From assembly GCA_023460795.1 (NCBI GenBank), contig JAEWPC010000062.1, forward strand, positions 1 through 42,292: a DNA stretch of 42,292 nucleotides, given 5' to 3'. This document shows positions 1 through 8,493 of this stretch, piece by piece. The notes beneath the pieces are model-generated. The model saw only the letters and a program-made list of their open reading frames with translations, was not told the DNA's origin and made no database searches. Both the position numbers and the translations under genes were made by a program. Source of the DNA: Bacillota bacterium. GTDB lineage: Bacteria; Bacillota; Bacilli; Paenibacillales; Paenibacillaceae. Positions within the stretch are counted from its first letter, which is position 1; each line of letters opens with the position of its first letter.

Positions 1-221
1 ATAATATACCGACGTCCGCAAAACGCAATAACAGCAGATCGATAAATATTTTTGCGAAAATCCGTCACAATGCATAATTAACAACGAATCGTTAGTTATT
101 GTCGGTTCTTCGTGTGGAATCAACCGAAATCCCGCCGAATAAATGCAAATGGTTGTTATTTCGCAGCGGTAGGCTAGTGGCGTTAGAAATAACTGCAAAT
201 CGTTGTTAATTTCCGTCAAAT
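1..221. other. AT-rich intergenic spacer with degenerate repeats
   Basis: I see no gene here. The stretch is much richer in A/T than the rest of the window. It contains three degenerate same-orientation copies of a 17-bp motif resembling GCAAATCGTTGTTATTT, at 84-100, 145-161 and 195-211. A weaker fourth resemblance lies around 34-50. The function is unknown. Such motifs could be regulator sites for a gene to the left of the window, or remnants of a decayed repeat. Confidence 0.45.
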
Positions 222-260
222 AAAAAGTCCCGTACGATTTGAGAGAATCGTGCGGGACTT
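222..260 (-). terminator. Rho-independent terminator of the VanW gene
   Basis: A 15-bp stem (225-239 with 246-260, one G-T wobble) closes a 6-nt loop. On the minus strand it is followed by a T run. It starts 8 bp after the stop codon of the minus-strand VanW gene. Confidence 0.85.
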
Positions 261-268
261 ATTCTATA

Positions 269-1714
269 TCACACCGGCTCGATCGGCCCTTCGTTCTTGC
301 TCGGCGACGGCGAAGGTTTGCCGTCGTCGGCGGGGAGCAGGCGCGTGTCCTGCGGATTGACCGCGATCAGCGCGTCGGTCGCGCGGTACGTGTCGCGGGA
401 CAGCTTGCGGCGTTCGACGACGGCGCCGTCCACGAGCTTGACGAGGTACGTCTCGACCACGAAACCCGGCTCGCCCTTCTGAACCGTGTCTTGCTTGCCC
501 GGCTTCAGTTGATCGTTGGCTACGTATACCGTTTTGGGTTGATTGACTTTAATCTCCTTGCGCTCGGTGCGGTACTCGACGTTGTCCGGCAGCGTGCCGA
601 ACAGCTTGATCGTCAGCTTCTTATCCTGCACGACGGTGCGGATGAGCAGCTGCTTGCCCGTGGAGTTGCGGAACTTGAAGTTGATGTAGCCCTCGGCGTA
701 CGTGGCGTCGAGGCCCGTAGGCAAGTAGTGCACCGCAAGGGAGTGATTCCGGCGTTCCACGATGTCGAGCCCGGCCATAAGCGCAGCGTTGTACAGCGTG
801 CTGGACACTTGGCAGATGCCGCCGCCGATGCCCGGCGTAAGCTTGCCCTTCAGGATGACCGGCGCTTCCTTCCAGCCGTATCGTTCCTCCGCGAGCTTCA
901 CGATCTTATCGTAATCGAACACATCGTCCGGCATGAGCAGCGTATCGTTCAGCGCATTCGCCGCCGCGGTTACGTTGTGCGATCTTCCGGCACCGCTCGT
1001 CGTGAACGAGGTCGTGAATTCGGCGATCTTGCGCTCGATGCCTTCCTCCTTCAGCTTATCGACCGTAATTTCGGGAGCCGACTCGATAATCGGTAGCTTA
1101 AGCTTAAGCGCCTCCGTCGACGGGTCACCGGTTAACGCGAGAGGCTCGTATTGTCTCACCTGGCCGAACATCCCCGCGACATCCAGCGCGCGGCCGATGA
1201 TCTCGGGCGTGTACACGACTTCGTCCTTGTCGTTAATCGTACGCGACGCGTTTACCGGTTGCCCGCTTACGAGAGGACTCCAAGCTTTCCGGGCGACAGC
1301 CTTGAACCGAGCTTCATCCCAATTGACCTTCATATCGTAGACGCCGCCGGCCGCGTTGCGCATCCGCAGCTGCGCCCGTTCCAACCAGCCGATGTCGCGA
1401 AAATGTTCGATCGCCGCGATGCCCTCGGATACGTCGATGTTCATGCCGAGTTCCTTCAACGTCATCTCAGGCGCGCCTGCGGCGCCTCCGTCTTTGCCGA
1501 ATACGGCGACCGAGACGGCCTCCCATTCCGCCACGCGAATTCTGACCTGCTCGAGCGCTTCCTCGGCAGGCAGTCCTTCCAGCCGCAAGCCAGCGACGGT
1601 AAAACCGTCCGGCAAGTTGTTTTTGCCGCCATAAGCGATCGCTCCGCCGATCGTAATTCCGATCCCGACCAGGAAGAACGACATCACGGCGCTGATGATC
1701 CACCTTTTTCTCAT
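269..1714 (-). CDS. VanW family protein with G5 domain (YoaR-like), membrane-anchored
   Basis: The protein of 481 residues begins MRKRWIISAV and has one N-terminal membrane segment (about residues 5-30). A peptidoglycan-binding-4-like region follows, then a VanW domain (about 230-375, containing the GIGGGICQVSSTLYNAAL stretch) and a G5-type domain (about 380-455). The tail is rich in Pro and Ser. VanW proteins occur in glycopeptide-resistance clusters and widely in spore-forming Firmicutes, but their biochemical role is unsettled. G5 domains are thought to bind N-acetylglucosamine polymers, so a wall-associated function is likely. I chose ATG at 1714 because AAAGAGGGA precedes it at good distance; an in-frame ATG at 1741 lacks a ribosome site. 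The gene is divergent from ftsE. No van resistance genes are nearby, so it is not evidence of vancomycin resistance. Confidence 0.9.
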   Translation of the reverse strand: MRKRWIISAVMSFFLVGIGITIGGAIAYGGKNNLPDGFTVAGLRLEGLPAEEALEQVRIRVAEWEAVSVAVFGKDGGAAGAPEMTLKELGMNIDVSEGIAAIEHFRDIGWLERAQLRMRNAAGGVYDMKVNWDEARFKAVARKAWSPLVSGQPVNASRTINDKDEVVYTPEIIGRALDVAGMFGQVRQYEPLALTGDPSTEALKLKLPIIESAPEITVDKLKEEGIERKIAEFTTSFTTSGAGRSHNVTAAANALNDTLLMPDDVFDYDKIVKLAEERYGWKEAPVILKGKLTPGIGGGICQVSSTLYNAALMAGLDIVERRNHSLAVHYLPTGLDATYAEGYINFKFRNSTGKQLLIRTVVQDKKLTIKLFGTLPDNVEYRTERKEIKVNQPKTVYVANDQLKPGKQDTVQKGEPGFVVETYLVKLVDGAVVERRKLSRDTYRATDALIAVNPQDTRLLPADDGKPSPSPSKNEGPIEPV

Positions 1715-1974
1715 CCGGCATCCCTCTTTCGTTTCCGCCAACCTGCAGACTGAGCGCGCGTCGTAAACCTCTACTCATATATACATAAGCTTCGGCGAAT
1801 GGTTTTCCCATTTTATTAAAAATTTTTAAAAAACAGCGGGAGCGTTACGGCGCCTAGGTCTAAGCGCGATATCCCCGACAGCTTTCGCGGGTGGAACTAT
1901 CGATTTAGAGAGGAATTTAGGTTATGGTGTCGAAGTATCTTAAGTCTGAATCTTAACAGGAAGTGATCCTAAAC

Positions 1975-2661
1975 GTGATAGATATGCAGGACATATGGAA
2001 GACCTATCCCGACGGAACGACAGCTCTGCAAGGGATTAACGTGGTGATCGACCGCAATGAATTCGTCTATATCGTCGGACCGTCCGGCGCAGGCAAGTCC
2101 ACGTTCATGAAATTGATCTACCGTGAGGAGGTTCCGACCAAAGGTCAAATCTCCGTTAACGGATTCAATATAGGCAAGCTCAAACACCGCAAAATCCCGT
2201 TCGTGCGTCGCAATATCGGCGTTATTTTCCAAGATTACAAGCTGCTCCCGAAGCTGACCGCGTACGAGAACGTCGCGTTCGCCATGGAAGTCATCGAGAC
2301 GCCGCGCCGCGTCATTCGCCGTCGCACGATGGAAGTGCTCGAGCTCGTCGGCTTGAAGCACAAGGCGAACAGCTTGCCGGCGCAGCTGTCCGGGGGAGAG
2401 CAGCAACGCGTCGCGATCGCCCGCGCGATCGTCAACAATCCGGCGGTTATCGTAGCGGACGAGCCTACCGGGAACTTGGACCCGGAGACGTCCTGGGGCA
2501 TTATGAAGCTGCTGGAGGAGATCAATTTCCGCGGAACGACGATCGTCATGGCCACCCACAACAAAGAGATCGTGAACACGCTTCGCAAGCGCGTCATCGC
2601 GATCGAGAGAGGCAGCATCGTTCGCGACGAGGTTAGGGGGGAATACGGCTATGAAATTTAG
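1975..2661 (+). CDS. ftsE: Cell-division ABC transporter ATP-binding protein FtsE
   Basis: FtsE is the cytoplasmic ATPase of the FtsEX complex, which couples ATP hydrolysis to activation of peptidoglycan hydrolases outside the membrane. The 228-residue protein has Walker A GPSGAGKS (about 35-42), the Q-loop in VIFQDYKLLP, the ABC signature LSGGEQQR (about 138-145) and Walker B VIVADEPTG. I chose GTG at 1975 because it gives the usual family N-terminus (MIDMQDIWKTYP) and follows AGGAAGTGA (1958-1966). A GTG at 1963 is also in frame but sits inside that ribosome site. The 3' end overlaps ftsX by 11 bp, indicating translational coupling. I see no clear promoter consensus in the 260-bp gap to the divergent VanW gene. 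Confidence 0.96.
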   Translation: MIDMQDIWKTYPDGTTALQGINVVIDRNEFVYIVGPSGAGKSTFMKLIYREEVPTKGQISVNGFNIGKLKHRKIPFVRRNIGVIFQDYKLLPKLTAYENVAFAMEVIETPRRVIRRRTMEVLELVGLKHKANSLPAQLSGGEQQRVAIARAIVNNPAVIVADEPTGNLDPETSWGIMKLLEEINFRGTTIVMATHNKEIVNTLRKRVIAIERGSIVRDEVRGEYGYEI

Positions 2662-3568
2662 CACGGTATCCCGCCATTTTCGCGAAGGCTTCAAGAACGT
2701 CGGCCGGAACGGATGGATGTCCATCGCTTCGATCAGCTCGATCGCCGTATCCTTGTTCATTCTCGGCGTGTTCATGCTGCTCGCGCTGAACGTGAACAAA
2801 ATCGCGGACCAGGTCGACAGCCAAGCGCAAATCAGCGTCTACCTCGAACTGGATGCGACCAAGCCGAAGGCCGAAGAGATCGAGCGCTTGATCAAGCGCA
2901 TTCCCGAAGTGAAGAACGTTACCTACGTAGACAAGAACGAAGGGCTTAGACGGTTCAAAGAAAGCATGGGAGAGAAAGGCAAGAAGGCGCTCGAAGGCTA
3001 CGAAGAAGAGAACAATCCGCTGCCGGACATGTTCGAGGTCGACGCGTTCGATCCGCAGAAGATCGGCTTTGTCGCCAAGCAGATCGAGGCGCTGAACGAG
3101 ACCGATCCCGACAAAACGATCATGGAAGTGAAATACGGCAAAGAATCGATCGAGACGTTGTTTAAGATCACGAACGCGATCCGCAACATCGGCTTGTTCA
3201 TCGTCGTCGGCTTGGCGGTCATGGCGATGTTCCTGATCTCGACGACGATCAAGATGACGATTCTGGCGAGACGCCGGGAAATCTCGATCATGAAGCTCGT
3301 AGGGGCGACGAACAGCTTCATCCGCTGGCCTTTCTTCATCGAGGGAGCGATTATCGGTTTTGTCGGCTCGTTCTTGACGTCGGCTATTCTGTTATTCGGC
3401 TACGGCAAAATCATGAGCAAGACCAGCTCGACGATCGGCTTGTATCAGATCAATTATTTGTCTTTGCACGAAGTAGGCTTCGTCGTCGGCGGCACGGTGC
3501 TCGTGCTGGGTACGTTGCTCGGCGTGTGGGGCAGTACGATATCCGTACGCAAATATTTGAAAGTCTAA
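2651..3568 (+). CDS. ftsX: Cell-division protein FtsX
   Basis: FtsX is the membrane subunit of FtsEX. Its first large extracellular loop contacts and activates a murein hydrolase. The 305-residue protein shows the expected topology: one membrane helix near residues 24-46, a large extracellular region (about 47-175), then three helices (about 178-200, 226-250 and 273-295). The ARRREISIMKLVGAT stretch between helices 2 and 3 is characteristic of the family. ATG at 2651 follows a G-rich ribosome site (2636-2641) inside the end of ftsE. Length is close to Bacillus FtsX. The next gene encodes a coiled-coil M23 hydrolase, the type of enzyme FtsEX controls in other Gram-positive bacteria. Confidence 0.96.
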   Translation: MKFSTVSRHFREGFKNVGRNGWMSIASISSIAVSLFILGVFMLLALNVNKIADQVDSQAQISVYLELDATKPKAEEIERLIKRIPEVKNVTYVDKNEGLRRFKESMGEKGKKALEGYEEENNPLPDMFEVDAFDPQKIGFVAKQIEALNETDPDKTIMEVKYGKESIETLFKITNAIRNIGLFIVVGLAVMAMFLISTTIKMTILARRREISIMKLVGATNSFIRWPFFIEGAIIGFVGSFLTSAILLFGYGKIMSKTSSTIGLYQINYLSLHEVGFVVGGTVLVLGTLLGVWGSTISVRKYLKV

Positions 3569-3619
3569 CTCAATCCGAAATGCCTGTTATCCGATAACCG
3601 GCGCACAAGGAGGATACGC

Positions 3620-4795
3620 GTGAGAAGGAAAATATTGCTGCTGCTGGCTTTTCTCGTGCTGGCGGCGATGATCGAGAACCCTATGCGAAGCAGCGCGCTA
3701 ACGGAAGCGCAGAAGATCGACCAACAGCTGAGCCAGCTTAGGAAAGAGATGGAGAAGGCGCAGAACAGCCAGAAAGCGGCGGACAATCAAGTCCAAGCGC
3801 TGAACGGCAAGAAAGCGGCGACCAAAGAAGATATCGATAAGTTGAACGCCAGCATTCAGGAGCTGCAGAAGAAGCTGAACGAGACGCAGGACAAGCTCGA
3901 TGCGGCGGAAGAGCAAGTGCGCGTTACCGCGCAGCAGCTGGAAGACGCGATCAAGCAGCGCGACCATCGGGTCGAATTGATGGATAACCGCGTCCGCATG
4001 GCCTATATGGCCGGACCGTCTTCGTTCCTGGACGTGCTGATGGACGTATCGGATCTTCCCGAATTTCTCACCCGTATCGACCAAGTCGAAGCGATCGTGA
4101 ATCAAGATAACGCCATCGCCGAGCAAGCGCTGCAATATAAAGAAGCGGTCGAACAGAAGAAGCAACAGGTCGAGGAAGAGTTGACCAACGTCAAAGCCTT
4201 GTACGCGGAGCTGCAGACGAACAAATCCAAGCTTGAAGCGAACGAGCGGGATAAAGAAGCGATGCTCGCGAACATCGCGGAACAGATCGAAGAGATGGAA
4301 GAGATCAGCGAAGAAGCGGAAGCGCAGCTGAAGAAATTCGCCAAGAAGTCGGCGGAGCTGCAAGCGAAGAAAAAAGCGCTGACGAACTACTATAAAGGCG
4401 GCAAGCTCGGCATGCCTCTCCGGGTTGAGTACAGGCTGACTTCGCCGTTCGGCTGGCGGACCCATCCGATTTTTAAGACGAAGAAGCTTCATGCCGGGAT
4501 GGACATGGCGGCGCCGAAGGGCACGTCGATCTATGCGGCCGAGTCCGGCCGCGTCATCACCGCGCGTTCGATGAGCGGTTACGGCAACTGCGTCATCATC
4601 GATCACGGCGGCGGCCTGTGGACCGTATACGGACACATTATGCAAGGCGGCATCCTCGTGAAGGAAGGCGAAGAGGTGAAACGCGGGCAATTGATCGCGA
4701 AGGTAGGCTCGACGGGAGATTCTACCGGCAACCATCTGCACTTCGAAGTCCGCAAAAATTCCGAGCCGACAGATCCGGCTCCATATTTGAAATAA
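3620..4795 (+). CDS. Secreted murein hydrolase with coiled coil and M23 (LytM) domain, EnvC-like
   Basis: The protein of 391 residues has an N-terminal signal sequence (about 1-26), a long coiled-coil region (about 30-260, rich in Glu, Lys and Gln) and a C-terminal M23 metallopeptidase domain (about 270-388). Zinc ligands are visible: H291 and D295 in LHAGMD, and H374 in the HLHFE motif. Such enzymes cleave peptide cross-bridges in peptidoglycan, or activate amidases when degenerate; the intact ligands favour a real peptidase. GTG at 3620 follows a perfect AAGGAGG (3608-3613) 51 bp after ftsX. The coiled coil plus the position after ftsEX suggests it is the extracellular partner of FtsX, comparable to EnvC or PcsB. 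That partnership is inference. Confidence 0.92.
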   Translation: MRRKILLLLAFLVLAAMIENPMRSSALTEAQKIDQQLSQLRKEMEKAQNSQKAADNQVQALNGKKAATKEDIDKLNASIQELQKKLNETQDKLDAAEEQVRVTAQQLEDAIKQRDHRVELMDNRVRMAYMAGPSSFLDVLMDVSDLPEFLTRIDQVEAIVNQDNAIAEQALQYKEAVEQKKQQVEEELTNVKALYAELQTNKSKLEANERDKEAMLANIAEQIEEMEEISEEAEAQLKKFAKKSAELQAKKKALTNYYKGGKLGMPLRVEYRLTSPFGWRTHPIFKTKKLHAGMDMAAPKGTSIYAAESGRVITARSMSGYGNCVIIDHGGGLWTVYGHIMQGGILVKEGEEVKRGQLIAKVGSTGDSTGNHLHFEVRKNSEPTDPAPYLK

Positions 4796-4810
4796 TACAG
4801 CCAGCAGAGA

Positions 4811-4850
4811 CAGCCGATCCCCCGACATACGGACGGGTCGGTTGTTTTTT
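4811..4850 (+). terminator. Rho-independent terminator after the ftsEX-M23 operon
   Basis: A stem of 10 bp with two wobble pairs (CAGCCGATCC with GGGTCGGTTG) is followed directly by a run of seven T. It lies 15 bp after the M23 stop codon. Confidence 0.8.
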
Positions 4851-4921
4851 TCACGCTACACGACGTATAGAATTTGATATACTTGTAGGGATGAAGGCTG
4901 AACACTAGGGAGTGGGACAAC

Positions 4922-6394
4922 GTGTGGTTTCGAGGACGCACCGTGTTATCGTTAATGGTGCTTGCGGCCGTTGCGGCGGGCATGACCACTTATGCGGCCT
5001 TGCAGTATCCCGGGTTTATGCGAATGGAACAGCCTTCGAACGAACCGGCAGAGGCGTTGCCGGAGTACGGGATTAACGAGAAGGAATTATCCAAATTCAA
5101 TAAAGCGTATGAACTCATCCGTAACCGGTTCCTATTGCCGGCCGATCGCGAGCGCCTGCTGGACGGCGCCATTCAAGGCATGGTGGAATCGCTGAACGAT
5201 CCGTATTCGGAATATAAGCCGAGGAACGAAGCGGAGGCCGAGTCCGACGAGCTTCAAGGCGCTTTTACGGGGATAGGCGCTTACTTAAGCGTAGCGGAAG
5301 GCAAGATCGTCGTCGAGTCGATCTTCAGAGGTTCGCCTGCCGAGCGAGCGGGCTTGCTGCCGAAAGACGTTCTTCTGTCGGTTAACGGAGAGAGCCTGCA
5401 AGGGTTGACTCTGAGCGAAGCCGTAGCGAAGATCCGCGGGCCGAAGGGCACGAAAGCGAAGCTGCACGTCAAGCGCGAAGCGATAGCCGTTCCGATCGAT
5501 CTCGAGCTCGTACGAGACCGGATCGATATGGTTACGGTATATTCCGAATTCCCCGAGGAAGGGATCGGATATTTGGTCATTCGGAAGTTTGGCGCCGACA
5601 CGGCTTCCAGGGTCGCCGAAGAGGTAGATGACTTGGAGAAGGGCGAGCTTCAAGCGCTCGTGATCGATCTGAGGGATAATCCGGGCGGGATGGTGCAGAC
5701 CGCGGAATTGATCGCTTCGCAGTTCATACCCGCAGGCAAGCCTATCGTGCAATACGGGTATAAGGATGGGACCGCGCAGACGATCGTCTCCAAGGAAGGA
5801 CTTAGTCAGCCTAAGCCTTATCCGATTATCGTGTTGGTGAATCAGGAAACCGCAAGCGCTGCCGAGATGCTTGCCGGCGCGTTAAAGGTGTCTGCAGGCG
5901 CTTCCCTGATCGGGGAGAGAACGTACGGCAAAGGTCTCGTGCAAATTCCCTTCGACAAGGAATTGGAAGACGGAAGCTTGATCAAGCTGACGGTGTCCAA
6001 GTGGATGCTACCGGACGGCTCATGGGTTAACGAGACCGGCATCGTTCCGGATACAGAGGTGAAGCAGCCGGATTATTATGGAGCGACGCAGCTGCCGCGG
6101 GATACTGTGCTCCACTTCGATCAAGCGGGTCAGCTGGTCGCCAACCTGCAGGCGATTCTGGAAGGCGTCGGCTTTCCGGCAGATCGCCGCGACGGTTATT
6201 TCAGCCAAGCGACGAAGGATGCGCTCGAAGCGTTCCAGAAGCAAGAGGAGCTGCAGGTTACCGGCGTCGTAGACGCGGCGACGGCTCAGCGGCTCGAAGA
6301 AGCGCTGTACGACCGGCTGCAGCAGAAGGAGAACGACGCGCAGTGGACGGCGGCGCTCGCGAAAGCCCGAGACCTGATCGACGCGGGGAACTAA
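4922..6394 (+). CDS. ctpB: Carboxy-terminal processing protease, S41 family (CtpB-like)
   Basis: The 490-residue serine protease has an N-terminal membrane segment (about 5-28), a PDZ domain (about 100-175), an S41 protease core with the Ser-Lys dyad S312 (in TASAAEM) and K337 (in YGKGLVQ), and a C-terminal peptidoglycan-binding-1 domain (about 400-465). The 25-residue dyad spacing matches Bacillus CtpB (S309/K334). In Bacillus subtilis CtpB is exported into the space between forespore and mother cell and cleaves the SpoIVFA part of the sigma-K checkpoint; that role here is inference. GTG at 4922 follows AGGGAGTGG. A TATACT -10-like hexamer lies at 4878-4883 without a convincing -35. The genes before (ftsEX) and after (minJ-like) repeat the B. 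subtilis order. Confidence 0.93.
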   Translation: MWFRGRTVLSLMVLAAVAAGMTTYAALQYPGFMRMEQPSNEPAEALPEYGINEKELSKFNKAYELIRNRFLLPADRERLLDGAIQGMVESLNDPYSEYKPRNEAEAESDELQGAFTGIGAYLSVAEGKIVVESIFRGSPAERAGLLPKDVLLSVNGESLQGLTLSEAVAKIRGPKGTKAKLHVKREAIAVPIDLELVRDRIDMVTVYSEFPEEGIGYLVIRKFGADTASRVAEEVDDLEKGELQALVIDLRDNPGGMVQTAELIASQFIPAGKPIVQYGYKDGTAQTIVSKEGLSQPKPYPIIVLVNQETASAAEMLAGALKVSAGASLIGERTYGKGLVQIPFDKELEDGSLIKLTVSKWMLPDGSWVNETGIVPDTEVKQPDYYGATQLPRDTVLHFDQAGQLVANLQAILEGVGFPADRRDGYFSQATKDALEAFQKQEELQVTGVVDAATAQRLEEALYDRLQQKENDAQWTAALAKARDLIDAGN

Positions 6395-6479
6395 AAGGAA
6401 ATGATTGTCCGTTGTCGAATAGGTAAGGGTTGGCCTAGGCTTAGGTTATACACAAAGCAATGTCAGAGGAGACAGGCGA

Positions 6480-7901
6480 ATGGAGCCTTATCTTGATCTA
6501 TTGAGCGAAGCGGGACAAGCCGTTATCGGATTGTTCGCGCAACCGTATATATATATCGCAATCCTTCTCGTCTATTGGCAGGCTAGACAAGGCACCTTGC
6601 TGCAGCGCAAGCTGTTTCACGTTCGGATCTACGGCGCGCTGTATTTGACGATGCTGCGGGTCATGGCCGGCGCGGCAGCGGGCCTTGTGCTTTCGCTGGC
6701 CGGCGTGGCCGCCGGAGCCAAGCTGACGGCGAGCACGTTGGCATGCGTCTGGATCGCGATGGCCGTTATGGCGATTTTCCGCTTGCGTTATATTTGCTTG
6801 GCCTATGCTGCTGGCGCCCTTGGCGTGCTTCAAGCGGTTTTACAAGCGATCGACACGGATTCGTTGAAGGACGGCATATGGCAGGATGCGATTCAGGCGG
6901 TATCCGATATCAGCGTGCCCAGCTTGATTTTCTTGGCCGGCGTTCTGCATATCGGGGAAGGCTTGCTCGTACGCCTCCAAAGCGGGAAACACGCGATGCC
7001 TTTATTCTTGGAGGGCAAACGAGGCAAGCCGATGGGCGCTTTCGCTTTGTCGGGCGCGTGGCCGATTCCGCTGCTGTGGCTCGTACCGGCAAGCGGGAGC
7101 GGGCTTGAACTGCCATGGACGCCGCTGTTCGGCTTGACCGGCGATATCGCGGGTTGGAGCATGCTCGCCTTCCCGGTATTGATCGGCTTCAGCGATCGGA
7201 CTTGGACGGAATGGCCCGAGTCGAAGGCGCGTACGGCAGGCAATCTGCTTATCCTGTACGGCGTTGTCATAGCGGGCTTGGCGGCAGGCGCGGAGTTCTG
7301 GTCGCCGCTCACGCTCGTTGCGGCGGTTGCCGCATTCGCGCTGCATGAAGGGCTGCTGCTGATCAGCAGACGACGGGAGATCAGCCGTCCGCCGATCTTC
7401 GTCCACGACCGCTCGGGAGTGAGAGTGCTCGCGGTATTGCCAGGCACGCCTGCGCAAGAGATGGGTTTCGTCTCGGGAGAAGTGATCAAGAAGGCGAACG
7501 GAGTGTCCGTGCGGACGAAGGAAGAGCTGCATGTCGCGTTAGGCAGGCAATCCGCGTTCAGTAAGCTGGAAGTCGTTAACCGCGACGGACACGTGCGGTT
7601 CGTTCAGCGGGCGAGATACGAAGGGGAGCATTATCAGCTTGGACTGATCCTTGCTCCTGACGACGACGTGGACTATGTGGCGGCGTCACGGTCCGCATCG
7701 ATCTTGCAGGAGCTGCGGAATGCCGGAGCCAGAGGACGCTTCGGGCGTACCCAAGCCGCCGAGCAAGTGCGTAAGGATGCGGAGCGGGCGGAGAAGGAAT
7801 TGGCAGCGGCTATTGCCGCGGAGGAAGCCCTGGCGGCGGAGAGGGAAGCGGCCAAGGCCGGATTGCCGCCGAGAGCCGCGTCTTCCAAGAAAAAACATTG
7901 A
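6480..7901 (+). CDS. minJ: MinJ-like multi-pass membrane protein with PDZ domain
   Basis: The 473-residue protein has several membrane helices (about residues 15-300) followed by a PDZ domain (about 315-390, with the VLPGTPAQEMGF substrate-loop region) and an Ala/Glu/Lys-rich helical tail (about 405-473). In B. subtilis MinJ bridges DivIVA to MinD and places the division inhibitor at poles and septa. It is encoded just after ctpB, as here. The MinJ call rests on topology, PDZ position and synteny, not on a strict motif; a general PDZ membrane protein is the alternative. The charged tail is longer than I would expect for MinJ. ATG at 6480 follows AGAGGAGA (6466-6473). The swrA gene found between ctpB and minJ in B. 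subtilis is absent: the gap is only 85 bp. Confidence 0.8.
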   Translation: MEPYLDLLSEAGQAVIGLFAQPYIYIAILLVYWQARQGTLLQRKLFHVRIYGALYLTMLRVMAGAAAGLVLSLAGVAAGAKLTASTLACVWIAMAVMAIFRLRYICLAYAAGALGVLQAVLQAIDTDSLKDGIWQDAIQAVSDISVPSLIFLAGVLHIGEGLLVRLQSGKHAMPLFLEGKRGKPMGAFALSGAWPIPLLWLVPASGSGLELPWTPLFGLTGDIAGWSMLAFPVLIGFSDRTWTEWPESKARTAGNLLILYGVVIAGLAAGAEFWSPLTLVAAVAAFALHEGLLLISRRREISRPPIFVHDRSGVRVLAVLPGTPAQEMGFVSGEVIKKANGVSVRTKEELHVALGRQSAFSKLEVVNRDGHVRFVQRARYEGEHYQLGLILAPDDDVDYVAASRSASILQELRNAGARGRFGRTQAAEQVRKDAERAEKELAAAIAAEEALAAEREAAKAGLPPRAASSKKKH

Positions 7902-7926
7902 CTTCCCCGGCGACGGGGGCTATGGT
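7898..7926 (+). promoter_or_regulatory. Predicted sigma-A promoter of the guanidine riboswitch operon
   Basis: TTGACT (7898-7903) and TATGGT (7921-7926) are separated by 17 bp. The -35 hexamer overlaps the minJ-like stop codon. Transcription would start about 15-20 nt before the conserved riboswitch core. Confidence 0.65.
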
Positions 7927-7944
7927 ATAGAGACTTATTCACAA

Positions 7945-8110
7945 CAGGCTCTCTAGGGTTCCACGCCAAGCGGCAACGCGGCGGTTCGGTCCGAGAGAGA
8001 GCGCATTTTCCGGCTGGAAGATGTACACGGAGGGACAAAAACCCGGGAGTATCGTGAAGACGACCGAAGCGGTAATGCCGCTGAAGGACGTACGATACAA
8101 ACGGGTTTTT
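7945..8110 (+). ncRNA. Guanidine-I (ykkC) riboswitch with terminator platform
   Basis: The leader carries the conserved blocks of the ykkC class in order: CTAGGGTTCC (7953-7962), GGTCCGAGAGAGAGCG (7988-8003) and ACACGGAGGGACAAAAACCC (8025-8044), followed by GGGAG. Guanidine-I riboswitches bind guanidinium and switch on carboxylases or SMR exporters. A terminator-like hairpin spans 8037-8110. AAAAACCCG (8037-8045) pairs with CGGGTTTTT (8102-8110), and GTATCGT (8049-8055) pairs with ACGATAC (8092-8098). The 5' side of this stem is part of the conserved aptamer end, so ligand binding should block terminator formation, giving an ON switch. The SMR pair that follows favours guanidine over the ppGpp- or PRPP-binding ykkC variants. 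Confidence 0.93.
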
Positions 8111-8156
8111 CTGTTGTCGTCGGAAGCCGAGAAGGCTACTAGGAGGTTGCAGAGTA

Positions 8157-8492
8157 ATGAATCGTTACTGGATGGTGCTCGTCCTCGGAGGGTTGACGGA
8201 GATCGGTTGGGTGTCCGGTCTGAAGCATGCCTCTACGTTCGCGGAGTGGGCTTTAACGGCGGCGGCGATAGTCATTAGTTTCGCGGCGATCGGCTACGCG
8301 ATGAGCGCATTGCCGGTCGGGACCGTATACGCCGTATTTACGGGGATCGGCGCGGCCGGGACGGTGTTCGCGGAGTCAATCTTTTTCGATATCGAGTTGA
8401 ATCCGGGAAAGCTGGCGCTTGTGATCATACTGATTCTCGGAATCGTGGGACTAAAAATGACGAGCCCGAAGACGGACAAGGAGGCGCAATAA
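8157..8492 (+). CDS. ykkC: SMR-family guanidinium exporter subunit, YkkC-like
   Basis: This 111-residue small multidrug resistance protein has four membrane helices and the essential Glu in helix 1 (GGLTEIGW, E15). The helix-3 region LPVGTVYAVFTGIGAAGTV is very close to Bacillus YkkC. SMR proteins act as antiparallel dimers that exchange substrate for protons; members under ykkC riboswitches export guanidinium. The gene is the first of a pair, with the next start 2 bp after its stop, and the two probably form a heterodimer with opposite topology. ATG at 8157 follows AGGAGG (8141-8146). Expression should depend on the riboswitch just upstream. Confidence 0.94.
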   Translation: MNRYWMVLVLGGLTEIGWVSGLKHASTFAEWALTAAAIVISFAAIGYAMSALPVGTVYAVFTGIGAAGTVFAESIFFDIELNPGKLALVIILILGIVGLKMTSPKTDKEAQ

Positions 8493-8493
8493 G

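Noticed and set aside
269..1714. VanW protein as part of a vancomycin-resistance cluster
   Set aside because: No vanA/B ligase, vanH, vanX or vanRS genes are adjacent; VanW/G5 proteins are common in spore-formers without resistance.
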